From Chloroflexota bacterium (GTDB lineage Bacteria; Chloroflexota; Dehalococcoidia; GIF9; UBA5629): a DNA stretch of 64,000 bases. Below the pieces are notes generated by a model. It made no database searches, was not told the DNA's origin, and saw nothing but the letters and a program-made list of their open reading frames with translations. Below, in pieces: positions 16,771 to 26,168 of this stretch. Each line of letters starts with the position of its first letter. Positions within the stretch are counted from its first letter, which is position 1. The position numbers and the translations under genes were made by a program. The stretch is from positions 97,819 through 161,818 of the forward strand of contig VGOP01000004.1 of NCBI GenBank assembly GCA_016875875.1, given 5' to 3'.

Positions 16771-19485
16771 ATGGCTCAATACAGACCGCTGTTGCTGCTT
16801 TTTGATGGGAATGCTCTAGTACATCGAGCTTTCCACGCCATCCCTCCCCTAACAATCTCGAGAACCGGGGAAATGGTCAATGCCGTTCAAGGCTTTGCCA
16901 GTACCTTACTTAAGGTGCTAAATGAAATCAAGCCAACTCACTGGGCTATTGCCTTCGACCGTCCCACACCAACCTTCAGACACGAAAAATTCGAGGACTA
17001 CAAAGCTCAACGCCCCAAAACCCCCGAAGAGCTGGTCAGTCAAATAAAGCGAGTGCACCAGCTAGTAGATACCTTCCATATTCCCACCTTCGAAATCGAT
17101 GGCTACGAAGCTGATGACGTTCTGGGTACTCTGAGCCTCCAGGCTAGCCAGCAAAACGTAGACACCCTCATCGTTACCGGCGACAACGACATGCTGCAGG
17201 TCGTCTCACCGAGCACAAAGGTAATGTCTCCAAGACGAAGCTTCAGCGATACAGTAATCTACGATGAGACTGGCGTCGAGCAGAAATACGGCATATCTTC
17301 CAGTCAACTCACCGACTTCAAAGCTCTCACCGGCGACCCTTCAGACAACATTCCTGGCATCCCCGGCATCGGCGACAAGACAGCAGTCAAGCTGCTGCGA
17401 CAATTCAACAGCCTTGAGGGAATATACACGCATATCGACGAAATAACACCTGAGAAGCTACAGGCGTTGCTCCGCGACCATAAAGACCGGGTTCTTCAAA
17501 ACAAGGAACTGGCGACAATAGTTACCGATGTCCCCATAATCTTGAATCTGAATGCTTGCCAGGTCAGCAGATACGACAGACATCAGGTAGTCGAGCTTTT
17601 CCGCGAACTGGGATTCGCCCAATTGCTATCCAGGCTGCCCGAGGAGATAGAAGGGACACCAACTGTAGCTCCTGGCAAACCCATATCCAAAAAGGACTAC
17701 CACATAATTGACAGCGACCAAGCGCTAGATAAGCTTATCACCCAGCTGCTAGCCGCCAAAGAATTCACCGTTGATGTAGAGACTTCCAGCAAAGAAGTCA
17801 TGGCTGCTGAGCTCGTCGGCATCTCGCTGTCATCAAAGCCGGGTGAAGCCTACTACATACCGCTGGGGCACCGTGGGCTAAGCCACATATCCCAGCTACC
17901 ATTGTCTCAAGTCATTGCCAGGCTTAAGCCGGTGCTTGAAGACACCAAAATCCCCAAAATAGCACAAAACGGCAAATTTGATATGACGGTGCTCGCCGAA
18001 TATGGGATAAGGCTTGAGAATCTTAGCTTCGATACCATGATTGCCGCCTATCTGCTGGGTGAAAAGTCCATCGGGCTTAAAGCACTGGCTTTCAATAAAC
18101 TGGGAGTTGAGATGACACCCATCACCGACTTAATTGGCAAAGGAGCCAAGCAGCTCTCTATGGCGATGGCAACAATAGAACAGGTTACCGACTATGCCTG
18201 TGCCGATGCCGATATTACTCTAAGGCTTAAAAGCGTGCTCGACGCTGAGCTGCGAAAAGAAGGACTATGGCAACTTTTCAGCGAAGTGGAGATGCCCTTG
18301 GTACCAGTGCTGGTAGACATGGAAAGAAATGGGGTGGCTATAGACGTTGAGCTGCTGCGAGATATGTCTCACAGCCTGGGAAAGGAGATGCTCAGACTGG
18401 AAGCCGAGGTTTACAACAGCCTTGGCTACAGGTTCAACATAAACTCGTCGCAACAGTTGTCCAGAATCCTGTATGAGGAGATAAGGCTTCCCAAGCCGCG
18501 CAAAACAAAAAGCGGCTATTCTACCGAAGCCTCAGCGCTTGAGGAGCTAAAGGGAACTCATCCTATAATTGAGCTTGTCCTACAATACCGCCAGCTGGCT
18601 AAATTGAAGTCAACCTACACCGATGCTTTCCCTGCCTTAGTCAACCCTAAAACAGGCCGGCTCCATACAAGTTTCAACCAGACAGGCACAACTACCGGCC
18701 GTCTTTCCTCCAGCGAGCCGAACATGCAGAACATCCCCATAAGGAGCGAGCTGGGTGGAAGAATAAGGCAAGCCATCATCGCCCAGCCGGGGTGGTATCT
18801 TCTATCCGCCGATTACTCCCAAATCGACCTCAGGGCATTGGCCCACATTTCACAGGACCAGGAGCTTATCGCCACCTTCCTCAGAGACGAAGACGTCCAT
18901 ACCGCCACCGCTTCCCGCGTCTTTAATGTCCCAACAGACAAGGTGATACCTGAGATGCGCCGTGTGGCCAAAACAGTCAACTTCGGCGTTATCTACGGCA
19001 TGAGCGACTACGGTCTGGAGCAAGCTACAAGTTTCAGTCGGGAGGAGGCTGCCCAGTTCATAAGCGCTTATTTCGAGAAATATCCCAGGGTCAAAGAATA
19101 TATCGAAGCCACCAAGAGCCAGGCCAGAGAACTGGGTTATGTGCAGACAGTGATGGGCAGGCGCCGTTATATTCCTGAAATCAAGTCGCCAAACCGTCAG
19201 GTCAGAGAAGCTGCTGAGCGAATGGCGATAAATATGCCAGTGCAGGGCACTTCGGCTGATATAATCAAAATCGCCATGGTCAACCTTCACCGCGAGATGG
19301 AAAAACAGAACTTGCGAAGCAAAATGAACCTTCAAGTGCACGATGAACTCCTCTTTGAAGTGCCGCCAGAGGAAACAGACCTGATGAAAGAACTAGTAGC
19401 TGAAATAATGCCTCAAGCCTTAAAGCTCAGCGTGCCCTTGAAGATAGACATCAAACTAGGCAAAAACTGGGCCGAGATGGGATAA
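16771..19485 (+). CDS. polA: DNA polymerase I
   Basis: Fills gaps in repair and removes RNA primers. The 904-residue protein has three domains. The 5'-3' exonuclease (1-290) shows LLFDGNALVHRAFH, DGYEADDVLGTL, and the GIPGIGDKTAVKLL helix-hairpin-helix. The 3'-5' proofreading domain (about 315-500) retains its acidic residues in FTVDVETSS, NGKFDMTVL and YACADADITLRL, so it looks active, unlike many Gram-positive PolA. The polymerase domain has LLSADYSQIDLRALAHIS, RRVAKTVNFGVIYGM and QVHDELLFEV. mutM follows one base after the stop, giving a repair operon. Confidence 0.96.
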   Translation: MAQYRPLLLLFDGNALVHRAFHAIPPLTISRTGEMVNAVQGFASTLLKVLNEIKPTHWAIAFDRPTPTFRHEKFEDYKAQRPKTPEELVSQIKRVHQLVDTFHIPTFEIDGYEADDVLGTLSLQASQQNVDTLIVTGDNDMLQVVSPSTKVMSPRRSFSDTVIYDETGVEQKYGISSSQLTDFKALTGDPSDNIPGIPGIGDKTAVKLLRQFNSLEGIYTHIDEITPEKLQALLRDHKDRVLQNKELATIVTDVPIILNLNACQVSRYDRHQVVELFRELGFAQLLSRLPEEIEGTPTVAPGKPISKKDYHIIDSDQALDKLITQLLAAKEFTVDVETSSKEVMAAELVGISLSSKPGEAYYIPLGHRGLSHISQLPLSQVIARLKPVLEDTKIPKIAQNGKFDMTVLAEYGIRLENLSFDTMIAAYLLGEKSIGLKALAFNKLGVEMTPITDLIGKGAKQLSMAMATIEQVTDYACADADITLRLKSVLDAELRKEGLWQLFSEVEMPLVPVLVDMERNGVAIDVELLRDMSHSLGKEMLRLEAEVYNSLGYRFNINSSQQLSRILYEEIRLPKPRKTKSGYSTEASALEELKGTHPIIELVLQYRQLAKLKSTYTDAFPALVNPKTGRLHTSFNQTGTTTGRLSSSEPNMQNIPIRSELGGRIRQAIIAQPGWYLLSADYSQIDLRALAHISQDQELIATFLRDEDVHTATASRVFNVPTDKVIPEMRRVAKTVNFGVIYGMSDYGLEQATSFSREEAAQFISAYFEKYPRVKEYIEATKSQARELGYVQTVMGRRRYIPEIKSPNRQVREAAERMAINMPVQGTSADIIKIAMVNLHREMEKQNLRSKMNLQVHDELLFEVPPEETDLMKELVAEIMPQALKLSVPLKIDIKLGKNWAEMG

Positions 19486-19486
19486 G

Positions 19487-20296
19487 GTGCCTGAACTTCC
19501 CGAAGTCGAAACCATAAAGAACGAACTCTCTCCCCACATAATCGGATGGCGATTCACCGGCGCTACCGTCTGCGACGCTAAGATGGTGCGCCAGCCTTCA
19601 GTTGAAGAGTTTCGCCGCAAACTCGTGGGGCAAAGGATAAACGGCCTTGAGCGCCGCGGCAAATATCTCCTCTTCCGCCTGTTCAGCGACAACGTGCTGA
19701 TTATCCACCTCAAAATGTCCGGGGCTCTGCTGCTAAATCCAGAACAAGCCGACCGCTATACCAGAGTCATCTTCGACCTTGATAACGGCAACCGGCTCAT
19801 CTTCACCGATCGAAGGCGGCTAGGAGCCATCTGGCTGGTAGAAAATGAACAGGCTGTTACCGGCAAGCTCGGCCCTGAGCCACTAGCCCCAGAATTCACC
19901 GCCGAGAGTCTAGCCGAACGACTGCACAAACGCCAGGCGCCGATAAAAGCCGTACTCCTCGACCAAGCTTTTATCGCCGGCATTGGCAACATGTATGCCG
20001 ATGAAGCTCTGTTTGCTGCCAGAATCCACCCACTGCGGAAAGCAAATAGCCTGTCACCTCAAGAAATCAAAAAGCTACACAAAGCCATCGTTGACGTCCT
20101 GCGGTCAGCCATCGACAGCAAAGGTGCCAGCGTTGACACCTATAAACTTCCCGATGGCGAACTTGGCACTGCACATTCAAACTTCTGCGTGGCTCATCGC
20201 GGCGGCAAGCCATGCCCTATCTGTGGCACGCCCATCCAGCGCCTTGCCATCAGAAACCGTGGCAGCTACTTCTGCCCCAATTGCCAAAAGCTCTAG
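19487..20296 (+). CDS. mutM: Formamidopyrimidine-DNA glycosylase
   Basis: Excises oxidised purines such as 8-oxoguanine and cleaves the abasic site. The 269-residue protein starts (GTG) with MPELPEVETI, giving the catalytic Pro2 and Glu3. KMSGAL, the GIGNMYADEALF helix-two-turn-helix, and the C-terminal zinc finger (CVAHRGGKPCPICG, with the second cysteine pair in YFCPNCQ) complete the family pattern. Here the finger's first ligand pair is C-x8-C-x2-C in appearance. It begins one base after the polA stop, indicating co-transcription. Confidence 0.95.
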   Translation: MPELPEVETIKNELSPHIIGWRFTGATVCDAKMVRQPSVEEFRRKLVGQRINGLERRGKYLLFRLFSDNVLIIHLKMSGALLLNPEQADRYTRVIFDLDNGNRLIFTDRRRLGAIWLVENEQAVTGKLGPEPLAPEFTAESLAERLHKRQAPIKAVLLDQAFIAGIGNMYADEALFAARIHPLRKANSLSPQEIKKLHKAIVDVLRSAIDSKGASVDTYKLPDGELGTAHSNFCVAHRGGKPCPICGTPIQRLAIRNRGSYFCPNCQKL

Positions 20297-20343
20297 ACAG
20301 ACGTGTTATAATTGTATTATCGAGGATAAAGGAGGTGGGAGAT

Positions 20344-20370
20344 ATGAATGCATTAGAGCACAAACACTAG
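20344..20370 (+). other. Eight-codon reading frame with a strong ribosome site
   Basis: An AAAGGAGG sequence seven bases upstream of the ATG at 20344 opens MNALEHKH and stops at once (TAG). It lies in the leader of the large secreted-protein gene, downstream of an AT-rich TTATAATTGTATTAT sequence that may hold a promoter. It could be a short leader peptide or simply a spurious ribosome site. Confidence 0.3.
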
Positions 20371-20407
20371 CCGTCTTATTATTAACCGAACTCAAAAGGA
20401 GGTAAAT

Positions 20408-22807
20408 GTGAGAAAAGCGATTTTTATTTTCTTCGGTTTACTGCTTGCAGTGTCGATGTTCTCCTTCCCAGCAGACACGATAAGCGCCCAGACAATCACC
20501 ACGCCACAGTTATCGTCATCTTCCCCAGCCGCTATGCAAGCAGGCGAAAAGGAATTAATAGATGACATTCTCAGAGAGCTTGACCAGGCCCGGAAATTAA
20601 CCAACGATAGTAATATTCAGGGCCAGATAGGTGTCATCAAAGAATGGGTCAAAAAGCTTCAGGCACTTATAGAGCGGGGTGACACGAAGGCAGCTCTTGA
20701 AATCAAATATACAATAGCCAGGCGGCTGGAGTGGCTAATAAACCAATTGCCAACTGTTACGCCCGGTACAACTACCGCCGTCGCAGCTGTGCCAGCACCA
20801 AACCCTCTATATGATGAGCTGGTCAGAATTCGAGCCAAAATTGATAAGCTCATAGCGCTGGAAGAGCGAGAAATGCCAACCATAACGCCATGGGAACCAC
20901 CTGAAATCCAGCGCCCGCCGGAGATGGAAAAGCTGATTGTCTACTCAGCCAAGTTCCTCTGTGGGCCCGCCTTAGGTGGGGAAGGCGTTCAGTCCGGCTC
21001 ATATTCCACAGCCATTAACGTACATAACCCGAATAACGACACCGTCTATGTGTTCAAGAAAGCTGTTATTGCCCAGCGAGAGGATGAAGCCAGAGGCAGA
21101 ATCTCTGCTTTTCGAAAAGTCGCGCTAGGACCTGACGAGGCCATAGAGATTGACTGCATCGACATAGTCAGATTCTTTGGGGCTCAACAAGAAACTGGAG
21201 TAACTGCCCCCTCTCAGCAAACACAGACCTTGCTACAAACCACAAATGTTACGCCAATAAGTTCTGTGGTTAGGTTCATCAAAGGCTTCGTCGTCATCTA
21301 CGCCACAGCGCCTTTGGATGTAGTCGGCGTTTATACTGGCAGCACACCCAATGGCTTCAGCCTTGATGTCGAACAAATTCCTCGCAGTACCATGGGAGTC
21401 CCTGTGCGCGTTCCAGAAGAACCTGAAGAAGAAGCCGAATGTCCCGCAGGATGTTACTGTATGACCAAGGACGAGGCCCTTGGTAAATTAGGGGCCAACG
21501 CTACTCTGTGCCAGGATGCACCATGCGATAAGGACGCCAGAGGAGTCCTCAGATATTGCTGGAAAGCCGGCGAGGAGGTTAAATGCCCCGGGGGCTGCGT
21601 CTGCCTGACCAAGGATGATGCCTATAAGAGGTACGGACAAAACGCTACCCTCTGCCAAGATGCGCCATGCGATAAGGACGCCAGTGGAAACCCTCTATAC
21701 TGCTGGAAACCGCCGGCCCAGGCTACCTGTCCGCAGGGATGCGTCTGCTTGACCAAGGATGACGCCTATAAACGATATGGACAAAACGCTACCCTTTGCC
21801 AGGACGCGCCATGCGATAAGGATGCCAGTGGAAACCTCCTATATTGCTGGAAACCACCGGCCGAGGTTACCTGTCCGCAGGGATGCTACTGTCTGACCAA
21901 AGCCGATGCCGACGGTCGGGGCTACACCACCCTGTGTCAGGACCAACCATGTGGATATGTCACCAGCGCCACAACTGCCACTACAACTGCCGCCACAACC
22001 GCTGTGCAAACCCCTAAATATTGCTACAAACCGCCGGCTCAGGTTACCTGCCCCCAGGGATGCTATTGTCTAACCAAAGACGAGGCATACGCCAAATTGG
22101 GGGCCAACGCCACCATGTGTCAGGAACAGCCATGCGAATATGTTGCAGGTGCCACAGGTGCTGCGCAAATCGTGAGATATTGCTGGAAACCGCCGGCCGA
22201 GGTTACCTGCCCCCAAGGATGCTACTGTCTGACCAAAGCCGATGCCGACGGTCGGGGCTACACCACTCTCTGCCAGGACCAGCCGTGTGGGTATGTTGCA
22301 GGTGCGACAACAGCTATGCAAACCCCGAAATATTGCTACAAACCACCAGCTCAGGTCACCTGCCCACAGGGCTGCGTATGTGCCACCTTCGATGAGGCTA
22401 AGCAATACGGCTACGTTTACTGCCAGAACCAACAGATACAATGCGGCACCGGTAAGTATTGCTTCCAACGGGCAGTCACAGAGGTCAAACCCACACCAGC
22501 CAGAATACTAATTGACCCCGCTCAGGCTAGAAACGTTGTGGGTTCTCAGCATACCATCACGGTTGTTGTCTACGACACTAACGGCAAGCCAATGGCGAAC
22601 GTAAGGGTAAAAATCAGCCACACTGGTGCTAATAGCTTCGCCCCGATCGAGCTCACGACTGACGGCAATGGCAAGGCTAGCTATAACTACACCGGCAAAA
22701 ACACCGGCACCGATACCATCGTGGCTACTGTTGACAGTCTGTCAGCCAAAGCCACCAAGGAATGGTATAGACTGCCAACAATAACCGTACCACCGACCCT
22801 CAAATGA
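20408..22807 (+). CDS. Secreted protein with seven six-cysteine repeats and a C-terminal Ig-like domain
   Basis: A 799-residue exported protein. A signal peptide (1-28, cleavage near TISAQ) is followed by a helical region (about 45-165). A beta-rich domain comes next (about 175-335, KFLCGPALGGEGVQSGSYST onward). Seven tandem repeats (about 344-686) each follow CxxxCxC, about 15-18 residues, CxxxxC, then a variable linker and YCW/YCY, e.g. CPQGCYCLTKADADG. A bacterial Ig-like (Big_1-type) domain closes the protein (about 697-790). Repeats 2/3 and 4/6 are nearly identical, implying recent duplication. Start is GTG behind AGGAGG. Function unknown; a disulfide-rich surface protein is likely. Confidence 0.85.
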   Translation: MRKAIFIFFGLLLAVSMFSFPADTISAQTITTPQLSSSSPAAMQAGEKELIDDILRELDQARKLTNDSNIQGQIGVIKEWVKKLQALIERGDTKAALEIKYTIARRLEWLINQLPTVTPGTTTAVAAVPAPNPLYDELVRIRAKIDKLIALEEREMPTITPWEPPEIQRPPEMEKLIVYSAKFLCGPALGGEGVQSGSYSTAINVHNPNNDTVYVFKKAVIAQREDEARGRISAFRKVALGPDEAIEIDCIDIVRFFGAQQETGVTAPSQQTQTLLQTTNVTPISSVVRFIKGFVVIYATAPLDVVGVYTGSTPNGFSLDVEQIPRSTMGVPVRVPEEPEEEAECPAGCYCMTKDEALGKLGANATLCQDAPCDKDARGVLRYCWKAGEEVKCPGGCVCLTKDDAYKRYGQNATLCQDAPCDKDASGNPLYCWKPPAQATCPQGCVCLTKDDAYKRYGQNATLCQDAPCDKDASGNLLYCWKPPAEVTCPQGCYCLTKADADGRGYTTLCQDQPCGYVTSATTATTTAATTAVQTPKYCYKPPAQVTCPQGCYCLTKDEAYAKLGANATMCQEQPCEYVAGATGAAQIVRYCWKPPAEVTCPQGCYCLTKADADGRGYTTLCQDQPCGYVAGATTAMQTPKYCYKPPAQVTCPQGCVCATFDEAKQYGYVYCQNQQIQCGTGKYCFQRAVTEVKPTPARILIDPAQARNVVGSQHTITVVVYDTNGKPMANVRVKISHTGANSFAPIELTTDGNGKASYNYTGKNTGTDTIVATVDSLSAKATKEWYRLPTITVPPTLK

Positions 22808-22816
22808 AGCCCAAGC

Positions 22817-22851
22817 AGAGCTGGGGAGTTTTCTATGAGCTCCCCAGCTCT
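22817..22851. terminator. Stem-loop between converging genes
   Basis: AGAGCTGGGGAG (22817-22828) pairs with CTCCCCAGCTCT (22840-22851) around an 11-base loop. It lies between the stops of the secreted-protein gene and gltX, so it could end transcription from both sides, although neither side has a clear U-run. Confidence 0.5.
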
Positions 22852-22860
22852 CACCTAAAT

Positions 22861-24306
22861 TCAAGAAGTCGAAAGCTTATCCAAAGCTGCTCTCAGCCGC
22901 TTAAGGCACAGCTCCCTACCCAGCACCTCCATGGTCTGAAACAAAGGCGGAGCTGCCGTTCTTCCCGTAACTGCTACACGCAGCAGGCCAAAGAATACGC
23001 TGGTCTTCAATTCACGCTCCTCAGCCAATGGCCGGAAAACAGCCTCTAGTGAAGCTGCGTCCCAATTCTTCAAATTATCCATCTCGGCAACCGAAGCCTG
23101 GAGACTTTTAATCGCTTCAGCCTTCTCAATTTTACCCAAGAGCAGCCCTATATCATATTCCACTTCATCCGCAAAGAAAAAATCGCTGAGCTGTGGCACT
23201 TCAGCCAGAGTTTTAGCTCTCTCTTGGACAAGAGGCACAATCTGACGGATATAGCCAATGTCGAATGGACGATTGATTTCCGCTGGCAAGTCCCTTTCCA
23301 AAAAAGGGGTAGCTCGCTGGGCAAATCTTTCTGCACTCAAACCCCGGAGATAAACCCCATTCATCCAATCGAGCTTATCTTTGTTAAACACGGCTGCAGT
23401 CCGGCTTATCCGCTCCAGCGAGAAATGCTTCACTATCTCTTCTCGTGTCAAAAGCTCCGTCTTATCATCCAACGACCAGCCAAGCAGAACTAGAAAGTTA
23501 AACATCGCTTCGGGCAAATAGCCCTGCTCTCGATATTCAGTGATGGCTGTAGCACCATGCCGCTTACTTAGCTTCGACCTATCTGTCCCCAGAATCATAG
23601 GTAAATGGGCAAACTGAGGTGGCTGCCAACGCAGCGCCAGGTAAAGCAGAACATGACGAGGTGTGCTCGATAGCCACTCATCAGCTCTGAGAATATGGGA
23701 AATCTCCATAACATGGTCATCAACTATGTTGGCCAGATGATACGTAGGATAACCATCAGATTTAAGGAGAACGAAATCGTCCAAGGTGCTGTTTTCAAAG
23801 ACTATCTGGCCACGAAGCAAATCATTGAAAGAGGTCTGGCCATCAAGGGATGACTTGAAACGCACCACAGGTATAATCCCGCTCGCCTCCATCTCAATCT
23901 TCTGTTTTTGTGTGAGGTTGCGACAGTGACGGTCATAGCCGGGTGGCTGCTTCCGCTTTATCTGCTCCTGACGCATTGACTCCAGCCGTTGGGGAGAACA
24001 GTAGCAATGGTAAGCAGACTCCTGCTTCAGCAACCTATCAGCCACCTCGCGGTAAAGCTCCAGCCGTTGTGATTGGAAATAGGGACCTTCATCCCAATCA
24101 AGCCCGAGCCAGCGCAGACTCTCCAAAATAATATCTGTAGCTCCATCCACTAGACGAGCCACATCGGTGTCCTCAATACGCAGAATAAAAAGGCCATTAT
24201 TGTGACGGGCGAATAGCCAATTAAATAGAGCGGTCCTGATATTGCCAAGATGAGGATAGCCTGTTGGGCTTGGAGCGAAGCGAACACGCACCATAGTTTC
24301 AGACAT
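22861..24306 (-). CDS. gltX: Glutamyl-tRNA synthetase
   Basis: Charges tRNA-Glu (and possibly tRNA-Gln in organisms with GatCAB). The class I catalytic domain has RFAPSPTGYPHLGNIRTALF at the start, CYCSPQRLES in the zinc-binding insertion region, and KLSKRHGA as the KMSKS motif (about 240-250). An all-helical anticodon-binding domain follows. Length is about 481 residues. The ATG at 24306 (MSETMVRVRF) is preferred; it overlaps the stop of the RDD gene by a few bases. An upstream ATG at 24327 and one at 24294 are also possible. Confidence 0.94.
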   Translation of the reverse strand: MSETMVRVRFAPSPTGYPHLGNIRTALFNWLFARHNNGLFILRIEDTDVARLVDGATDIILESLRWLGLDWDEGPYFQSQRLELYREVADRLLKQESAYHCYCSPQRLESMRQEQIKRKQPPGYDRHCRNLTQKQKIEMEASGIIPVVRFKSSLDGQTSFNDLLRGQIVFENSTLDDFVLLKSDGYPTYHLANIVDDHVMEISHILRADEWLSSTPRHVLLYLALRWQPPQFAHLPMILGTDRSKLSKRHGATAITEYREQGYLPEAMFNFLVLLGWSLDDKTELLTREEIVKHFSLERISRTAAVFNKDKLDWMNGVYLRGLSAERFAQRATPFLERDLPAEINRPFDIGYIRQIVPLVQERAKTLAEVPQLSDFFFADEVEYDIGLLLGKIEKAEAIKSLQASVAEMDNLKNWDAASLEAVFRPLAEERELKTSVFFGLLRVAVTGRTAAPPLFQTMEVLGRELCLKRLRAALDKLSTS

Positions 24307-24757
24307 AGCTAGCCTGGCCCCGCGCATAAGGCCCCGTGAAAGACACCTGCCTTACCGGCAGTTTCACCACGTAGGTATCAGCAATCTTATCATGTATACC
24401 TTGCTTGCGGGCATCAAAGGCAACCCAGATAAAACCTACAAACAGAGTTACCACCGAGACAATGTATCCCAAGAAACGATACAGCGCGCATTGTAATTTA
24501 ACCGGAGAGCTGTCAGTCCGAATAACCTTTATCCCCACAGCCATCTTCCCCAGCGTCTGTCCCCGCCATACCCAAAAACCCAACCAATAAGCAACCGATA
24601 TTACTAGGCCGCTTGGCACCCAGATTACCGGAGAGGCAAAAACGCAGACAATAACGGCAACAATAAACCCTAAGACCAAAAGGTCAATAACACCTGCCCC
24701 GAGCCTAACCCAGAAACCAGCATACTCTAAGGCAAACTCTTTTGGCTTCTTCTCCAA
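24299..24757 (-). CDS. RDD-family membrane protein
   Basis: A 152-residue membrane protein. The family signature arginine-aspartate pair appears in FWVRLGAGVIDLLVLGFIVA (Arg ... Asp), followed by two further hydrophobic stretches and the conserved GQTLGKMAVGIKVIRTDSS. The C-terminus FDARKQGIHDKIADTYVVK is also typical. RDD proteins are small polytopic proteins of mostly unknown function, some linked to ion exchange. It overlaps the start of gltX, so the two are probably co-translated. Confidence 0.85.
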   Translation of the reverse strand: MEKKPKEFALEYAGFWVRLGAGVIDLLVLGFIVAVIVCVFASPVIWVPSGLVISVAYWLGFWVWRGQTLGKMAVGIKVIRTDSSPVKLQCALYRFLGYIVSVVTLFVGFIWVAFDARKQGIHDKIADTYVVKLPVRQVSFTGPYARGQASYV

Positions 24758-24897
24758 CCCTCATTCCTTTTGAAAACGCTAGTCTTACTGCGCATTCTTG
24801 GATTCACTGAAGGCAACAAATCATCCCATAAGGCTTAAGTAATTAGAGAATATCCTGGAAAGATACAGGAAACGGTTAATAGATTACTACCAAATCC

Positions 24898-25173
24898 TCA
24901 TTTTTTGGTCAGGATACGGTACATGCCTTCAAGATCATTCAATCTTCGTCTGAGCCGCCCAGCTAGCTGTTCAGCCTGCTTCAAGGCATTCCTGACATCC
25001 TCCATATCGGTTTGGATTTTAAATAGTAACTCATTCCGCCGAACAGCGGAATCAGCTTCAAAGCTCTCCAAATCGCCGAATTCGCCTTTGCCACTTAATT
25101 GTGAAAGCAACTCACTATCACGCCCCATTTGACCTTTTTTAATCTGCTCAAAAGACTTATCAGCGCCCTTCAT
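24898..25173 (-). CDS. Small coiled-coil protein of unknown function
   Basis: A 91-residue, charged, almost entirely helical protein. The second half (about 48-88) reads LLFKIQTDMEDVRNALKQAE and continues in a heptad-like pattern, suggesting a dimeric coiled coil. No family was recognised and there are no cysteines or membrane segments. It stands between rluD and the RDD gene, same strand, separated by about 70 and 125 bases. Confidence 0.55.
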   Translation of the reverse strand: MKGADKSFEQIKKGQMGRDSELLSQLSGKGEFGDLESFEADSAVRRNELLFKIQTDMEDVRNALKQAEQLAGRLRRRLNDLEGMYRILTKK

Positions 25174-25244
25174 CTTTAAATACCTCTCTTCAAATACAAT
25201 TTAACACATTATCTATGCATTAGCAATAGGAAAAGGCAAGAATT

Positions 25245-26168
25245 CTAAACCTTTACCCCAGTTATGAGTCTCATAGCCTGCTTCAGGTCTGAAGGCAATT
25301 CACAGGTGAATTCCTGGTATGCGCCGCTGGCAAGCAAACGGAAACCCAAGCGGTAAGCATGAACGAACTGCCGCTTAACATAGGCGGACCTGACACCATA
25401 CATCGGGTCACCGACGACTGGATAGCCAATAGCTGATAAATGAACTCGTATCTGATGGGTTCGACCAGTTTCAGTGGTAACCTCAAGCAGGGAGTAATCA
25501 CCCAGATACTCCTTAACCTTATATCTGGTCCTGGCTTGCCTGCCGTTAGATACTACCGCCATCCGTTTGCGATTGAACGGGTCACGCCCGACAGGAGCAT
25601 CGATAACACCCTGACTCTGAGCCAGCTTACCTTTAACTAAGACAAGGTAACCCTTGGACACTGACCTGGCTTTGAATTGATTAATCAGATATTGCTGCGC
25701 GGAGTTATTCTTGGCAATAATCATCAACCCCGAGGTATCTTTGTCCAAACGGTGAACTATACCCGGTCGTATAGCATCACCAAAGTTGCCCAAATTTGGG
25801 CAACGAGCTAAGAGGGCATTGACCAAGGTATGAGTGGTATGTCCCGGAGACGGATGGACAACTAACCCAGCCGGCTTGTCTATCACCAGAAGGTCGTCAT
25901 CTTCATAAATCACATCCACCGGAATAGGTTCAGCAACAAGTGAGACCTGTTCGGGAGGGGGCAACGCGATATGAATCTTATCTCCAGCATTCAACTTCTG
26001 GCTTGCCTTGGCTCCACATTCGTTGACCAAAATATAGCCCTGCTCAATCAGCTTCTGAAGGCGAGAGCGTGATAACTCAGGATATTCTTTAGCTAGATAT
26101 CTATCCAGGCGACCTGTTGACCCTGCAACCTGCAATATCTTAACTTCTGGCTCCAGAGGAATTACCAT
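25245..26168 (-). CDS. rluD: RluD-type 23S rRNA pseudouridine synthase
   Basis: Isomerises uridines in large-subunit rRNA (helix 69 in the E. coli enzyme). An N-terminal S4 RNA-binding domain (about 17-75, LDRYLAKEYPELSRSRLQKL) precedes the RluA-type catalytic domain, whose motif HRLDKDTSGLMIIAK contains the essential Asp. GRTHQIRVHLSAIGYPVVGD is the second signature. Length 307 residues, normal. An AAAGGGAA site precedes the ATG at 26168, and the start overlaps the lspA stop by 29 bases. Exact target uridines cannot be known from sequence. Confidence 0.9.
   Translation of the reverse strand: MVIPLEPEVKILQVAGSTGRLDRYLAKEYPELSRSRLQKLIEQGYILVNECGAKASQKLNAGDKIHIALPPPEQVSLVAEPIPVDVIYEDDDLLVIDKPAGLVVHPSPGHTTHTLVNALLARCPNLGNFGDAIRPGIVHRLDKDTSGLMIIAKNNSAQQYLINQFKARSVSKGYLVLVKGKLAQSQGVIDAPVGRDPFNRKRMAVVSNGRQARTRYKVKEYLGDYSLLEVTTETGRTHQIRVHLSAIGYPVVGDPMYGVRSAYVKRQFVHAYRLGFRLLASGAYQEFTCELPSDLKQAMRLITGVKV

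Noticed and set aside
21440..22470. Direct repeats resembling a CRISPR array
   Set aside because: The repeats are in-frame coding units of the cysteine-rich protein, of uneven length, with no spacers or cas genes nearby.
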